NCBI RefSeq assembly: GCF_001314225.1
Contig: NZ_CP012697.1
Span: forward strand, 3,410,001-3,474,000
Origin: Microbacterium sp. No. 7
GTDB taxonomy: Bacteria; Actinomycetota; Actinomycetes; Actinomycetales; Microbacteriaceae
Reading direction: 5' to 3'
DNA: 64,000 nt
A program made the position numbers and the translations under genes. The number at the start of each line of letters is the position of its first letter. The stretch's first letter is position 1. The notes under the pieces were generated by a model. That model had not been told where the DNA came from, did no database searches, and saw only the letters and a program-made list of their open reading frames with translations. Shown piece after piece: positions 43,853 through 52,578 of this stretch.

Positions 43853-44502
43853 CGATGGACACTATGAGCGAGACCAGCGGCGAGGGACTGCGCGAACGCA
43901 AGCGTCGGGCGACCCGTGACGCGATCGAGCGCCACGCCCTCGAGTTGGTGATCACGCACGGCTACGACAACGTCACCGTCGAGATGATCTGCGACGCGGC
44001 GATGATCTCACAGCGGACGTTCTTCAACTATGCCGGGTCTAAGGAGCGGGCAGTGCTCGGCATCGAGCCTCCCCTGCCCAGCCCGCAGCAGCAAGACGAG
44101 TACGTCACGGGACTCGGCGGATCTCCGCTACGAGACCTGCTCGCAACGATGGTTGCCGCTTTCGCCGGGGCAGGTCCCGACCATGCCGATCTCACACGTA
44201 AGCGCCAGCAGGTCATGATGCAGAACCCCGCGCTCGCTCTCGGTGAGTTCGCGCGCATGCAGGATGCTCAACAGGTGGTCGTCGCGCTGATCCGACGGCG
44301 ACTGCAGGCGGATCGACCGGGCGCCGATCCGTCGGACACCGAAGCCGACGCGGCGATGACGTTCTCGCTCGCGTTCGGCATCATGCACAACCTCGCCCAC
44401 AACTGGATCGGCAAGGTCGATGAACTCTCCCGCCCCGATCAGCTCGTCGACGACGCGCTGGCCCGCGCCGCACGGGCTCTGACTGCGAGACCGGCGGAAT
44501 GA
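43849..44502 (+). CDS. TetR-family regulator of the efflux operon
   Basis: The 217-residue protein has a TetR helix-turn-helix (ALELVITHGYDNVTVEMICDAAMISQRTFFNYAGSK, about residues 30-66) and a helical ligand domain ending AMTFSLAFGIMHNLAHNW. The GTG at 43849 overlaps the permease stop; ATGs at 43855 and 43864 are alternatives. It probably represses the operon through the palindrome at 40018-40037. Fragments of a close homologue lie at 38109-39972, so the cluster once had or received a second regulator. Confidence 0.88.
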   Translation: MTMDTMSETSGEGLRERKRRATRDAIERHALELVITHGYDNVTVEMICDAAMISQRTFFNYAGSKERAVLGIEPPLPSPQQQDEYVTGLGGSPLRDLLATMVAAFAGAGPDHADLTRKRQQVMMQNPALALGEFARMQDAQQVVVALIRRRLQADRPGADPSDTEADAAMTFSLAFGIMHNLAHNWIGKVDELSRPDQLVDDALARAARALTARPAE

Positions 44503-44515
44503 AGAGACGCCATCC

Positions 44516-44905
44516 TCATCCGACCGGGACTGCGAACGCGGCGAGCGCGGCGACGACAGCAATTCCCAGCGCTAGGCCCGTGATCTGAAGCGCCTTGCGC
44601 TGATCCTTCCGGCGGAACTCCGCGTCCTGCACCGACTCTACTGATCCGAGCGCCCCGAAGTTATAGAGCCCGCGGCTCGCGAAGCCGACGCAGAAGTGGA
44701 ACGCAGCTTGCAGGAACCCTTGCGCCGACAGGAAGACGGGTAGCGCCACGAGGAGACGCCACGGCGCGGCCCAGCCGAACGCGAATGCGAGGACGAGGAA
44801 GACCAGCGCCACACCCAGGCCCAACCACCCCGAGACCCGGCGCCTGCGGATCTCCGCCGGCCCGATATTGCATACCCCCGGCTGATATGCGGTTGCATGA
44901 GTCAT
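44516..44905 (-). CDS. Small hypothetical membrane protein
   Basis: The 129-residue protein starts MTHATAYQPGVCNIGPAEIR, a motif seen in small actinobacterial inner-membrane proteins. It has three hydrophobic segments (GLGVALVFLVLAFAFGW; LLVALPVFLSAQGFLQAAFHF; ITGLALGIAVVAALAAFAV). It converges on the TetR gene with a 13-bp gap. No function is recognised. The start at 44905 places the conserved N-terminus first; an upstream in-frame start at 44950 is less likely. Confidence 0.72.
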   Translation of the reverse strand: MTHATAYQPGVCNIGPAEIRRRRVSGWLGLGVALVFLVLAFAFGWAAPWRLLVALPVFLSAQGFLQAAFHFCVGFASRGLYNFGALGSVESVQDAEFRRKDQRKALQITGLALGIAVVAALAAFAVPVG

Positions 44906-45019
44906 GACGCAATTGTGCGCTCTGATGCTGCGTGATGCGACGGGTGGCAATGCGCACGCGCACGGATGAAGAACCGGCCACCGACGCTTCGATCTTCGAG
45001 AACATCACCAGAATGACAA

Positions 45020-45051
45020 CGAGGGGCGAGGTTGCAGGACCTCGCCCCTCG
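45020..45051. terminator. Terminator hairpin after the GlcG-like gene
   Basis: CGAGGGGCGAGGT at 45020-45032 and ACCTCGCCCCTCG at 45039-45051 form a perfect 13-bp stem with a 6-base loop, 12 bases after the minus-strand stop at 45064. A partly T-rich run (TTGTCATTCT) follows on the transcript. Confidence 0.8.
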
Positions 45052-45063
45052 CTGGTCAGCGTT

Positions 45064-45462
45064 TCAGAAGGCTGCGGCGCCGGCCTCGGCGACGGTCTGG
45101 TCCTGCTCGCCCGAGCCGCCGCTGACGCCGACCGCGCCCACGACCTTGCCGTCGCGCGACAGGGGCACGCCGCCGGCGAAGATCGCGACCTTGCCGCCGT
45201 TGGTGGCGTGGATGCCGTAGAACTGCTGGTTCGGCTGCGCGTTGTCGCCGAGGTCCTTGGTCTGGATGTCGAAGGCCTTGGACGTCCACGCCTTGTTGAT
45301 CGAGATGTTGACGCTGCCGATCCACGCGCCGTCCTGGCGGACGTGGGCGACGAGGTTGCCGCCGGCGTCCACGACGGCGATGTTCATGGGCTGGCCGATC
45401 TCGTCGGCCCGCTTCTCGGCGGCGGCGATGACGCGGCGGGCGTCTTCGAGGTTCACGGACAT
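45064..45462 (-). CDS. GlcG/HbpS-family (DUF336) heme-binding-like protein
   Basis: The 132-residue protein matches the GlcG/HbpS fold: LEDARRVIAAAEKRADEIG, NIAVVDAGGNLVAHVRQDGA, SVNISINKAWTSKAF and the Gly-rich end GAVGVSGGSGEQDQTVAEAGAAAF. Family members bind heme or small ligands and often accompany oxidative catabolism genes. No signal peptide is seen. It is 81 bases downstream of the formaldehyde dehydrogenase gene on the same strand, followed by a terminator, so the two form an operon. Confidence 0.88.
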   Translation of the reverse strand: MSVNLEDARRVIAAAEKRADEIGQPMNIAVVDAGGNLVAHVRQDGAWIGSVNISINKAWTSKAFDIQTKDLGDNAQPNQQFYGIHATNGGKVAIFAGGVPLSRDGKVVGAVGVSGGSGEQDQTVAEAGAAAF

Positions 45463-45543
45463 GGTGGTTCCTTACTCTGTGGGGTGTGGATCGGGAGCGG
45501 ATGCCTCGGACCGAGGCATCCGCTCGCCGTCTGTGGGTCTTCG

Positions 45544-46764
45544 TCAGGCGGCCTTGATGTAGCCGTTGGGGTTGAGGACGTACTTCTTGGCGGCGCCGAG
45601 GTCGAACTCGGCGTACCCCTGCGGGGCGTCCTCGAGCGAGATGGGGGTGGCGCCGACGGCGTCGGCGATGTGCACCTTGTCGTGCAGGATCGCCATCATG
45701 AGCTGCCGGTTGTAGCGCATCACCGGGCATTGACCGGTCGTGAACGACAGCGACTTCGCCCAGCCGAGACCCAGGCGCAGCGACAGCGAACCGACCTTCG
45801 CGGCCTCGTCGATGCCGCCCGGGTCGCCCGTGACGTACAGGCCCGGGATGCCGAGCGCCCCGCCGGCGGCGGTGAGATCCATGAGGGAGTTCAGCACCGT
45901 CGCGGGCGCTTCGTGGCCGGCGTCGGAGCCGTGACCGCGTGCCTCGAAGCCCACCGCGTCCACGCCGGCGTCGACCTCGGGTACGCCGAGGATCTGCTCG
46001 ATCTGATCCTTCGGGTCGCCCTTCGACACGTCGACGGTCTCGCAGCCGAACGAGCGGGCGCGGGCGAGGCGGTCCTCGTTGAGGTCGCCCACGATGACCG
46101 CGGCGGCGCCCAGCAACTGCGCGCCGACGGCGGCGGCCAGGCCCACCGGGCCCGCGCCGGCGATGTAGACCGTCGAGCCCGGGCCGACCCCCGCGGTCAC
46201 GGCGCCGTGGAAGCCCGTGGGGAAGATGTCGGAGAGCATCGTCAGGTCGAGGATCTTCTCGAGCGCTTGGTCGCGGTCGGGGAACTTCAGGAGGTTCCAG
46301 TCGGCGTACGGCACCAGCACGTACTCCGCCTGGCCGCCGACCCAGCCGCCCATGTCGACGTACCCGTAGGCGCTGCCCGGCCGGTCGGGGTTGACGTTCA
46401 GGCAGATGCCCGTCTTTCCCTCCTTGCAGTTGCGGCAGCGGCCGCACGCGATGTTGAACGGCACCGACACGATGTCGCCCACCTTGATGAACTCCACGTC
46501 GGGGCCGACCTCGACGACCTCGCCGGTGATCTCGTGCCCCAGCACAAGTCCGGCCGGTGCGGTCGTGCGCCCGCGCACCATGTGCTGATCCGACCCGCAG
46601 ATGTTCGTGGACACCGTCCGCAGGATCGCGCCGTGCGGCACCTTGCGGCCCACGTTCGCCGGGTTCACGCCGGGGCCGTCCTTGAGCTCGAAGGTGGGGT
46701 AGTCGGTGTCGATAACCTCGACCTCGCCCGGTCCCTTGTACGCGACAGCTCTGTTGCCTGACAT
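45544..46764 (-). CDS. fdhA: Glutathione-independent formaldehyde dehydrogenase, zinc-dependent
   Basis: The 406-residue protein is a zinc MDR dehydrogenase of the FdhA type. Catalytic zinc ligands are C56 in NICGSDQH and H77-E78 in VLGHEITG. Structural zinc cysteines lie at about 107, 110, 113 and 121 (ACGRCRNCKEGKTGIC), and the NAD-binding loop is YIAGAGPVGLAAAVGA. The long insertion RPGSAYGYVDMGGWVGGQAEYV is characteristic of this enzyme. It oxidises formaldehyde to formate with NAD. The ATG at 46764 has AGAGGA five bases before it. A divergent LuxR-type regulator lies upstream. Confidence 0.92.
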   Translation of the reverse strand: MSGNRAVAYKGPGEVEVIDTDYPTFELKDGPGVNPANVGRKVPHGAILRTVSTNICGSDQHMVRGRTTAPAGLVLGHEITGEVVEVGPDVEFIKVGDIVSVPFNIACGRCRNCKEGKTGICLNVNPDRPGSAYGYVDMGGWVGGQAEYVLVPYADWNLLKFPDRDQALEKILDLTMLSDIFPTGFHGAVTAGVGPGSTVYIAGAGPVGLAAAVGAQLLGAAAVIVGDLNEDRLARARSFGCETVDVSKGDPKDQIEQILGVPEVDAGVDAVGFEARGHGSDAGHEAPATVLNSLMDLTAAGGALGIPGLYVTGDPGGIDEAAKVGSLSLRLGLGWAKSLSFTTGQCPVMRYNRQLMMAILHDKVHIADAVGATPISLEDAPQGYAEFDLGAAKKYVLNPNGYIKAA

Positions 46765-46868
46765 CTTTGTCCTCTCGTTCACGCGCGACGGGAACGCGCG
46801 TCATACTTCTCGCTTCGAGCATGCCCTGCGCAATCGGGTAGCGGAATCCCTCCAGAGGACCGTATCCA

Positions 46869-46884
46869 CTACCCATATTGGTAG
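46869..46884. promoter_or_regulatory. Palindrome between fdhA and the HATPase-LuxR gene
   Basis: CTACCCATATTGGTAG has matching CTACC/GGTAG arms, and a related GGGTAGCGGAATCCC lies at about 46836-46850. It is 24 bases before the plus-strand LuxR gene and about 105 bases before fdhA, so it may be the regulator's binding site for both. Confidence 0.5.
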
Positions 46885-46907
46885 GCGTGCGGGCGTAGCA
46901 TGAGGGC

Positions 46908-48173
46908 ATGCCCGATGGCGGACACCTCTGTACGGAATACACCCTGCGCGACCTCGTCGAGGTCGTGACTGCTCCCGCTCCAGCCCTGCCGAATCTGTTG
47001 TCGCAGCTTCTGTCCACGTTCGCACCCCACGACGCCGTGGTGACGCTGGTGGCGGACACGACAGGAGCCAGCCGGTACGGCGCCGGTGATGCAGGCATCA
47101 TCAGAGGCATCTCGCATTTCGACCTCGACGAGATCGGCAGGAGAACGCCACCCGGCTCGATTCTCACTGGCGCGCTGGAACTCGACGGCGAGAGCGTCTC
47201 CACGCTCGACGTGGTGGCCCGCAACGGCGCCCTCCTCGTCATGGTGAACGCTCGTCCGATTCCGGGCGCAGAAGCGACCATCCTGCAGATCTGGAACATC
47301 GTCGCGCTACGCGTGCAGGAGCTCGCCGACGAGGCAACTCCTGACTATCTGCAGCTCGCACGCGCAACGTCGGGAGTGCGCATGGGCGCGCTAACCGAGT
47401 TGGCGGACCAGTATTCGACGACCCTCGAATCGGTGCTCGCCGCGCTGCGGTCAACCGCCCTCGACGACAAGTCCGCGCGAAGCACAGCGACCGGTATCGC
47501 CGCGGAAGCGCTCGTGCTGCTGCGCACGGCGAGCGACCGCGCGCTCACATTCACGGAGGAACCCGTGACCACGGCTTTCGCACGGTTGCGTGACGACCTG
47601 CGGCCGCTGGTGCGATTCCGCGATCTCGACGTGCAGTTCGTCGAGCCGCCGAGCGATGGCCGCCCCTTGCCGAGCGAGGTGGCACACGGCGCCCGGGCAG
47701 TCGTGCGCGGATCGATCCTCGCCCTCATCGACCGTGCCGATGTCAGTCGAGTACGCGTGAAATGGGGGTGCGACGGGACGAACCTTCTCATCGATATTCG
47801 CGACGACGGAGCAGCCGAACTGTCCGATTCCTCCACACAGCTGCACCTTGTCCGACAGCGCATCCATGCACTGGGAGGACGCATGTCAATGGAGACGACG
47901 CCGGGATGGGGCACGGAACTGTCCATGATCATCCCCCTTGATCCGCCGCACGCGACCGCCGAGACAGCCGCTCGATGGGACCTGCGTCCCCGGGAACTGG
48001 AGGTACTCCACCGCCTCATCAGCGGTCGCCGCAACCGTGCAATCGCTGAGGAGCTCAAGATCAGCGAGAACACCGTCAAGTTTCACGTGACGAGCATCTT
48101 CCGCAAGCTCGGCGTGTCATCCCGATCGGAAGCCACCGCGGTATTCCTCGCGCACCCGCTACCTACCGGTTAG
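46908..48173 (+). CDS. HATPase-LuxR hybrid transcriptional regulator
   Basis: The 421-residue protein has an N-terminal sensor-like region (about 1-150, GAF-like in appearance) and a helical segment with LTELADQYSTTLESVLAALR that could mimic a dimerisation domain. It continues with a histidine-kinase-type ATPase domain (LLIDIRDDGAAEL; IHALGGRMSMETTPGWGTELSMIIPL) and ends in a LuxR helix-turn-helix (LRPRELEVLHRLISGRRNRAIAEELKISENTVKFHVTSIFRKLGV, about 355-402). No phosphoacceptor histidine was recognised. It is divergent from fdhA and probably regulates it; the signal may be an aldehyde. Confidence 0.82.
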   Translation: MPDGGHLCTEYTLRDLVEVVTAPAPALPNLLSQLLSTFAPHDAVVTLVADTTGASRYGAGDAGIIRGISHFDLDEIGRRTPPGSILTGALELDGESVSTLDVVARNGALLVMVNARPIPGAEATILQIWNIVALRVQELADEATPDYLQLARATSGVRMGALTELADQYSTTLESVLAALRSTALDDKSARSTATGIAAEALVLLRTASDRALTFTEEPVTTAFARLRDDLRPLVRFRDLDVQFVEPPSDGRPLPSEVAHGARAVVRGSILALIDRADVSRVRVKWGCDGTNLLIDIRDDGAAELSDSSTQLHLVRQRIHALGGRMSMETTPGWGTELSMIIPLDPPHATAETAARWDLRPRELEVLHRLISGRRNRAIAEELKISENTVKFHVTSIFRKLGVSSRSEATAVFLAHPLPTG

Positions 48174-48223
48174 AAGGGGGCACCTGCTCGCGCACCGCGA
48201 CGATCCGCATCGACGGAGTCGTT

Positions 48224-48826
48224 CTAGTGCGCGACTTGCGCGGCGTCTTGCGGCGTCGCGATCCCATCGAAGATAACGTTGAGCTGAGCGCGGATGGCCT
48301 CGGGGGTGAGCTCTCCCTCCTGGAAGAGCAGACGGAAATAGATCGGGGCATAGATGGCGTCCGCCAGCAGACTCGCCTCGATTCCCGTGCGGATGGAGCC
48401 CTCCGCCTGACCACGCGCGATCACCCGTCCCACTGCATCGCGACGCGGCTGCCAGAAGTGACGCTTGAACTCATCGAGAGTAGCCGGGTCGTACTGACTC
48501 TCGGCGATGAGCTGGGCCATCAAGCGACCCTCATGCCCCGAGTAGAGCGAGGCGAGCGCGACGGCGTGCTCCCGAAGCGCATCGATCGCGGGGAGATCCT
48601 CCCGAACTGGCGTCGAGAGGATGTGGCTCTCTAGGAAGGTGTCGATGATGACGGCAGCTTTGTTGGTCCACCAGCGGTAGATCGTGGTCTTGCTGACGCC
48701 AGCCTCACGGGCGATGCGCTCGATGGAGAGCTGCTGGACCGTGACCGAGTCGGGCTCACGCCCGTCGAGCAACTTCATCGTTGCGTCCAGAATCGCCTGC
48801 CGACTGTGTTCACTGCGAATTGCCAC
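48224..48826 (-). CDS. TetR-family regulator of the catabolic regulon
   Basis: The 200-residue protein has the helix-turn-helix RQAILDATMKLLDGREPDSVTVQQLSIERIAREAGVSKTTIYRWWTNKA in the first 60 residues and a TetR_C_11-like ligand domain. The GTG start has AGGG seven bases upstream. A 22-bp palindrome (48852-48873) lies 26 bases upstream, and the same motif precedes four other transcription units of the cluster, so it most likely autoregulates and represses the pathway. The inducer is unknown, probably a pathway substrate or CoA/acid intermediate. Confidence 0.88.
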   Translation of the reverse strand: MAIRSEHSRQAILDATMKLLDGREPDSVTVQQLSIERIAREAGVSKTTIYRWWTNKAAVIIDTFLESHILSTPVREDLPAIDALREHAVALASLYSGHEGRLMAQLIAESQYDPATLDEFKRHFWQPRRDAVGRVIARGQAEGSIRTGIEASLLADAIYAPIYFRLLFQEGELTPEAIRAQLNVIFDGIATPQDAAQVAH

Positions 48827-48851
48827 GCAACGACCCTAGCCATTCTCCGAG

Positions 48852-48873
48852 CGATACGAAACGTTCACTATGG
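48852..48873. promoter_or_regulatory. TetR operator, site 1 (tetR promoter)
   Basis: CGATAC-N10-CTATGG with inner ACGTTCA. It is the first of six sites sharing the 22-bp pattern CGATAC-N10-GTATCG in this cluster and matches site 4 in 17 of 22 positions. It lies just upstream of the tetR start, consistent with autorepression. Confidence 0.7.
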
Positions 48874-48885
48874 CGATTCTCCAAC

Positions 48886-50868
48886 CTACCTGGCCGCAAG
48901 CGCCGGCCTCTTCGCTACGGCGAAGTCCGCATATTCCTGCAGCAGCGCGGAATCATCGATCGCCCCAAGATCGGCCACTTCGGCCAGCGGGACCCCCTGG
49001 ATCAGGCGCTTCACCGGTACCTCTAGCTTCTTTCCCGTCTTCGTGTGCGGGATGGCCCGCATGACGATCATCTCGTCGGGAAGGTAGCGCGCCGAGAGGT
49101 TGGCGCGGATCGCTTTCGCCACGGCCGCTTGTGCGACCGCTTCGTCGGTACCGGGCACCACCCGCAGGAACAGCGGCATGTAGTAGCCCTCGTCCCCGAT
49201 CTCAGCACCAATGACCATCGCCTCCGCGATCTCGGGAAGGGCCTCGACGACCGAGTAAATGTCGGCCGACCCGAGTCGGATGCCGTTGCGGTTCAGGGTG
49301 GAATCCGAACGCCCGAGGATGAGAATGCCCTTGTCGGAGATCTCGATGAAGTCGCCGTGCCGCCACACGCCTGGGTACGTGTCGAAGTAGCTGGAGCGGT
49401 ATCGGGAGCCGTCTTCGTCGCCCCAGAAGAACAGTGGCATCGATGGCATCGGAGCCGTGACCACGAGTTCGCCCTTGCTGCGGGTCGGCTTGCCGTGCTC
49501 ATCCCAGCACTCCACGCGGACGCCGAGCGCAGGTGCCTGGATGTATCCGACTCGAACCGGCTCGGTCGGCGCGCCGCCGACGAAACATCCTGCGATATCC
49601 GTGCCCCCGCTCATGGAGACGAGCCAGATATCGCCGACATTGCGATAGACCCAGCGAAAACCGTCTGCGGATAGCGGCGACCCAGTCACCTGAATCTCAC
49701 GTAGCGCGGCGAGGTCGTGATCGCGGCTCGGGACGAGGTCGGTCTTCGCGCAGGCGTGAACGAAGCCTGCGCCGACGCCGAGCACGGCCGCTCCGGTCGC
49801 TGCCGTGACCTCCCACACCCGGTCGATGGAGGGATAGGTCGGATTGCCGTCGAGCAATACCGGCACCGCCCCGATCCCGATCGATGAGATCAGTGAGTTC
49901 CACACGACCCAGCTGGTGGAGGCGACGTTGAACAGCCGGTCCCCGGCGCGAAGGTCGCCGCCGAAGTACAGCATTTGCAGCTCCTCCAGGAGCGCGCCCC
50001 CGTGCCCATGCACGATGCCCTTGGGAACCCCCGTGGTGCCTGATGAGAACAACACCCAGAGCGGATGGCTGAACTCCACGTCGAGAAACTCGGGCTCTGA
50101 GGGGGTGTCCGTCACGCTATCCCACTCCGCCGTGGGCAGCCCGGCGGCGGGCACGGGTATCGTCGTGTGGCGGGTGAGCCAGACGACGCCAAGAAGACTT
50201 GGCAGTTGCGCGAGAAGCTCCTCCACCTCCGCCCTGCGGTCACGGTCGCTGCCGGAGAGCTTGTAGCCCGGCACAGCCAGAATTGCCTTCGGCTCGAGCT
50301 GCCGGAAGCGCGAAGCAAGCGCGCCGGGACCGAACTCCGGGGAGCACACCGACCACACGGCCCCGATGGACGCCGCGGCCAGCAGCCCCACCACGGCTTC
50401 CGGGACGTTGGGCAGTACCGCGACTACCCGATCTCCGACCGTCACGCCGAGCGATCGGAGGTGTCGGGCCAGCGCGCCCACCTCGCCTCGGAGCCGGTCG
50501 AACGTCCATTCCTCGGTGGTGCCGTCCTCGGCGACGGCGATCAGCGCGGTGCCTTCGCGGTTCTCGAGGAGATGCCGGCCGAAGTTGAGGGTTCGCCCGG
50601 GGAACCACCGGGTCTCGGGCATCGCGGTTCCGTCTCGAACGGGACCCGGTTGGCCGCCGATCTGGATGCCGGCAAACTCGATGAAAGCTGACCAGAACGC
50701 GTCCGGATCGTCGACGCTCCACTGCCAGAGCGACGGGTAGCCTTCACCGACGTCGACGCCGCGGTCGCGGAGGAACGAGGCGAAGCGCTCCGTCTGGGCG
50801 ACATCGGTCGTCTCAGGATCGGGCCGCCAGATGATCTCGCCGTCCGCGGCCGCGGCGTCGACGATCAC
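48886..50868 (-). CDS. Acetoacetyl-CoA synthetase (acetoacetate-CoA ligase)
   Basis: The 660-residue protein is an ANL-superfamily ligase of the AACS type. Its N-terminal YPSLWQWSVDDPDAFWSAFIEFAGI is typical, the P-loop FSSGTTGVPKG lies near residue 273, SMSGGTDIAGCFVG and WRHGDFIEI follow, and the C-terminal adenylation lysine segment HTKTGKKLEVPVKR is near 608. It activates acetoacetate to acetoacetyl-CoA using ATP. The GTG at 50868 overlaps the cupin stop (GTGA). Next to an FAH-fold hydrolase it could use acetoacetate released by fumarylacetoacetase-like cleavage, which is inference. Confidence 0.9.
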   Translation of the reverse strand: MIVDAAAADGEIIWRPDPETTDVAQTERFASFLRDRGVDVGEGYPSLWQWSVDDPDAFWSAFIEFAGIQIGGQPGPVRDGTAMPETRWFPGRTLNFGRHLLENREGTALIAVAEDGTTEEWTFDRLRGEVGALARHLRSLGVTVGDRVVAVLPNVPEAVVGLLAAASIGAVWSVCSPEFGPGALASRFRQLEPKAILAVPGYKLSGSDRDRRAEVEELLAQLPSLLGVVWLTRHTTIPVPAAGLPTAEWDSVTDTPSEPEFLDVEFSHPLWVLFSSGTTGVPKGIVHGHGGALLEELQMLYFGGDLRAGDRLFNVASTSWVVWNSLISSIGIGAVPVLLDGNPTYPSIDRVWEVTAATGAAVLGVGAGFVHACAKTDLVPSRDHDLAALREIQVTGSPLSADGFRWVYRNVGDIWLVSMSGGTDIAGCFVGGAPTEPVRVGYIQAPALGVRVECWDEHGKPTRSKGELVVTAPMPSMPLFFWGDEDGSRYRSSYFDTYPGVWRHGDFIEISDKGILILGRSDSTLNRNGIRLGSADIYSVVEALPEIAEAMVIGAEIGDEGYYMPLFLRVVPGTDEAVAQAAVAKAIRANLSARYLPDEMIVMRAIPHTKTGKKLEVPVKRLIQGVPLAEVADLGAIDDSALLQEYADFAVAKRPALAAR

Positions 50869-51485
50869 ACCCGCTCCGCCGTCTTGGCCTCCGCGCGCTT
50901 TTCCGCGATCTCGGCCGTGGTGATCGGCGGGGTCCCGATCAGGACGAACGCCACCCGGGCGATCTTGTCCGTCCGGTTCGACCATGCGTGCGCGGTGGCG
51001 CGCTGGATCGCCACGTCCCCGGGCTTGAGCGTCACTTCCCCGTCGTCGACGAGAAGGGTGATCTCGCCGTCGATCACGATGGCGTAATCAATCGAGTCGG
51101 TGCGGTGGAACCAGAAGTGCTTGTCGCTGCTGTGTTCGCTGCCCGCCTCGCGCTCGTCCTGCCCGTTGATCTCCTCGAAGACCGCGTCGCCGGCGTTCTG
51201 CGGATAGACAGCGTCCGGTGGGAAGTCAGCGATTCGGAAGACCGTCTGGCCGGTGAGTGGGAAGCCGATCCGGTCGATGGATTCGACGGGGGCCGGGTCG
51301 CGATCGGTCACCATGTCCACGTCAGGCGAATCCGTGAACCACGCAACAGACGCACCGAAGCCGGTGATGGTGTCGGAGCGGAACGTGTTCGGCGCTGGCC
51401 CGTCGCTCAGAATGATGGCGCGACCCTCGTCATCGTGCCCGGTGACAACGCGGCGGACTGGGGGCCGGGGAGTGATCTCGGTCAT
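50865..51485 (-). CDS. Cupin-domain protein
   Basis: The 206-residue protein has one clear cupin barrel in the C-terminal half: HFWFHRTDSIDYAIVIDGEITLLVDDGEVTLKPGDVAIQRATAHAWSNRT, with the metal-type His and Glu pattern H-x-T-x5-Y-x3-DGE and a later H-A-W. The N-terminal half (RRVVTGHDDEGRAIILSDG) is common in cupins of aromatic and quercetinase-like pathways. The single barrel is too short for gentisate dioxygenase. It lies between the FAH hydrolase (2-bp gap) and AACS (overlap). It could be an isomerase, decarboxylase or dioxygenase. Confidence 0.82.
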   Translation of the reverse strand: MTEITPRPPVRRVVTGHDDEGRAIILSDGPAPNTFRSDTITGFGASVAWFTDSPDVDMVTDRDPAPVESIDRIGFPLTGQTVFRIADFPPDAVYPQNAGDAVFEEINGQDEREAGSEHSSDKHFWFHRTDSIDYAIVIDGEITLLVDDGEVTLKPGDVAIQRATAHAWSNRTDKIARVAFVLIGTPPITTAEIAEKRAEAKTAERV

Positions 51486-51487
51486 AG

Positions 51488-52495
51488 TCAGTTCTCCTCG
51501 AAGGGGAAAGGCTGCGGCGTGGGCCACCAGGACGCAGATTCCTTCGTCGCTGAGATGGGGCTGCGGAGCACGCCCACCCCTTCGAGCTCGAGTTCCAGCA
51601 CGTCGCCGGGCTGGAGGAACTTCTGAAGCTCGGCGCCGGCGCCGAACGCCATCGTGCCGGATCCGATGAGGTCACCCGGCTGTAGCCCGTCGAACTGCGA
51701 GACGTATGACACGGTCTCCTCGGGCTTCCAGATGAAGTCCTCCACCTTGGTGTTCGACCACACCTCGCCGTTCACGCGGACCTGGCCAGCGAGCCCGATG
51801 ATCGACGGAATCTCGTCGAGAGTCGTGATCCAAGGACCGATGCCGTAGGCAAAGTCCTTGGAGTGCTGGGCGCCCATACCGATGGGGCTTTCGAGCACCT
51901 GCACGTCGCGCATCGACCAGTCGTTGAAGATCGTGATTCCGAACACGTGGCCGAAAGCATCCTCCGGAGTCACGTTGCGCCCGGGCTTGCCGATGATGTA
52001 GCCGATCTCAAGCTCATAGTCGAGCTGTTCCGTGATGTCCGGGTAGGGAATCGTCTCGTTCGTGCCATAGATGGTCGCCGTGGATCCCTTGAAGAAGCCC
52101 GGGCGCTCGTAGACCGCGCGGGTCGGCGTCGACTTCATCACGTTGCCAAAGAAGTTCTTGATGTGCCCGTTGAAGGTGAGGCTGTCTCGAATCACCGGGG
52201 GCTTGATCGCTGCCTTCCAGACAACCTCGTCGATCGCAAGCGCAGCGTCATCGGCTGCGTCCAGCGCCTTGTGGGCCGCGTCGAGGAAGAAGTCCCCGGC
52301 GGAGATGCCCTGCGTGAGATCCCGGAACGTCGCGTGCGCGAGATGCCGGGAGCCCTCAACGGATGCGCCACCCTTCTGCAGCGCGAGCGCGTATGCCTTC
52401 TTCAGGTCGATGACCCGGCCTTGCTCCGGCTGGGCGGCGACGACACGGAGCTCTGCTCCGTCCGGCCCCTGGACTTCGATTCGTCCCAACTTCAT
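51488..52495 (-). CDS. Fumarylacetoacetate hydrolase-fold protein
   Basis: The 335-residue protein has the FAH domain in its C-terminal two thirds: the metal-binding DYELEIGYIIG near residue 158, FGITIFNDWSMRDVQ near 190, and SGTMAFGAGAE near 290. The N-terminal MKLGRIEVQGPDGAELRVV domain is typical of bacterial FAH hydrolases acting on acylpyruvates, fumarylpyruvate or 2,4-diketo-3-deoxy sugar acids. GGAAGGG precedes the ATG. It heads the operon with the cupin and AACS and has a TetR operator in its promoter. The exact substrate cannot be fixed. Confidence 0.9.
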   Translation of the reverse strand: MKLGRIEVQGPDGAELRVVAAQPEQGRVIDLKKAYALALQKGGASVEGSRHLAHATFRDLTQGISAGDFFLDAAHKALDAADDAALAIDEVVWKAAIKPPVIRDSLTFNGHIKNFFGNVMKSTPTRAVYERPGFFKGSTATIYGTNETIPYPDITEQLDYELEIGYIIGKPGRNVTPEDAFGHVFGITIFNDWSMRDVQVLESPIGMGAQHSKDFAYGIGPWITTLDEIPSIIGLAGQVRVNGEVWSNTKVEDFIWKPEETVSYVSQFDGLQPGDLIGSGTMAFGAGAELQKFLQPGDVLELELEGVGVLRSPISATKESASWWPTPQPFPFEEN

Positions 52496-52528
52496 TGGTG
52501 GACCCTTCCTTTGATTGTCCTACACTCA

Positions 52529-52550
52529 CTATACGGTACGAGTCGTATCG
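52529..52550. promoter_or_regulatory. TetR operator, site 2 (FAH-cupin-AACS promoter)
   Basis: On the minus strand it reads CGATAC-N10-GTATAG. It lies between a TTGCCA (-35-like, 52553-52558) and a TATAGT (-10-like, 52528-52533), so a bound TetR dimer would cover the promoter of the operon starting at 52495. Confidence 0.75.
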
Positions 52551-52578
52551 CATGGCAAGTGGGCGCTGTCGATCGATG

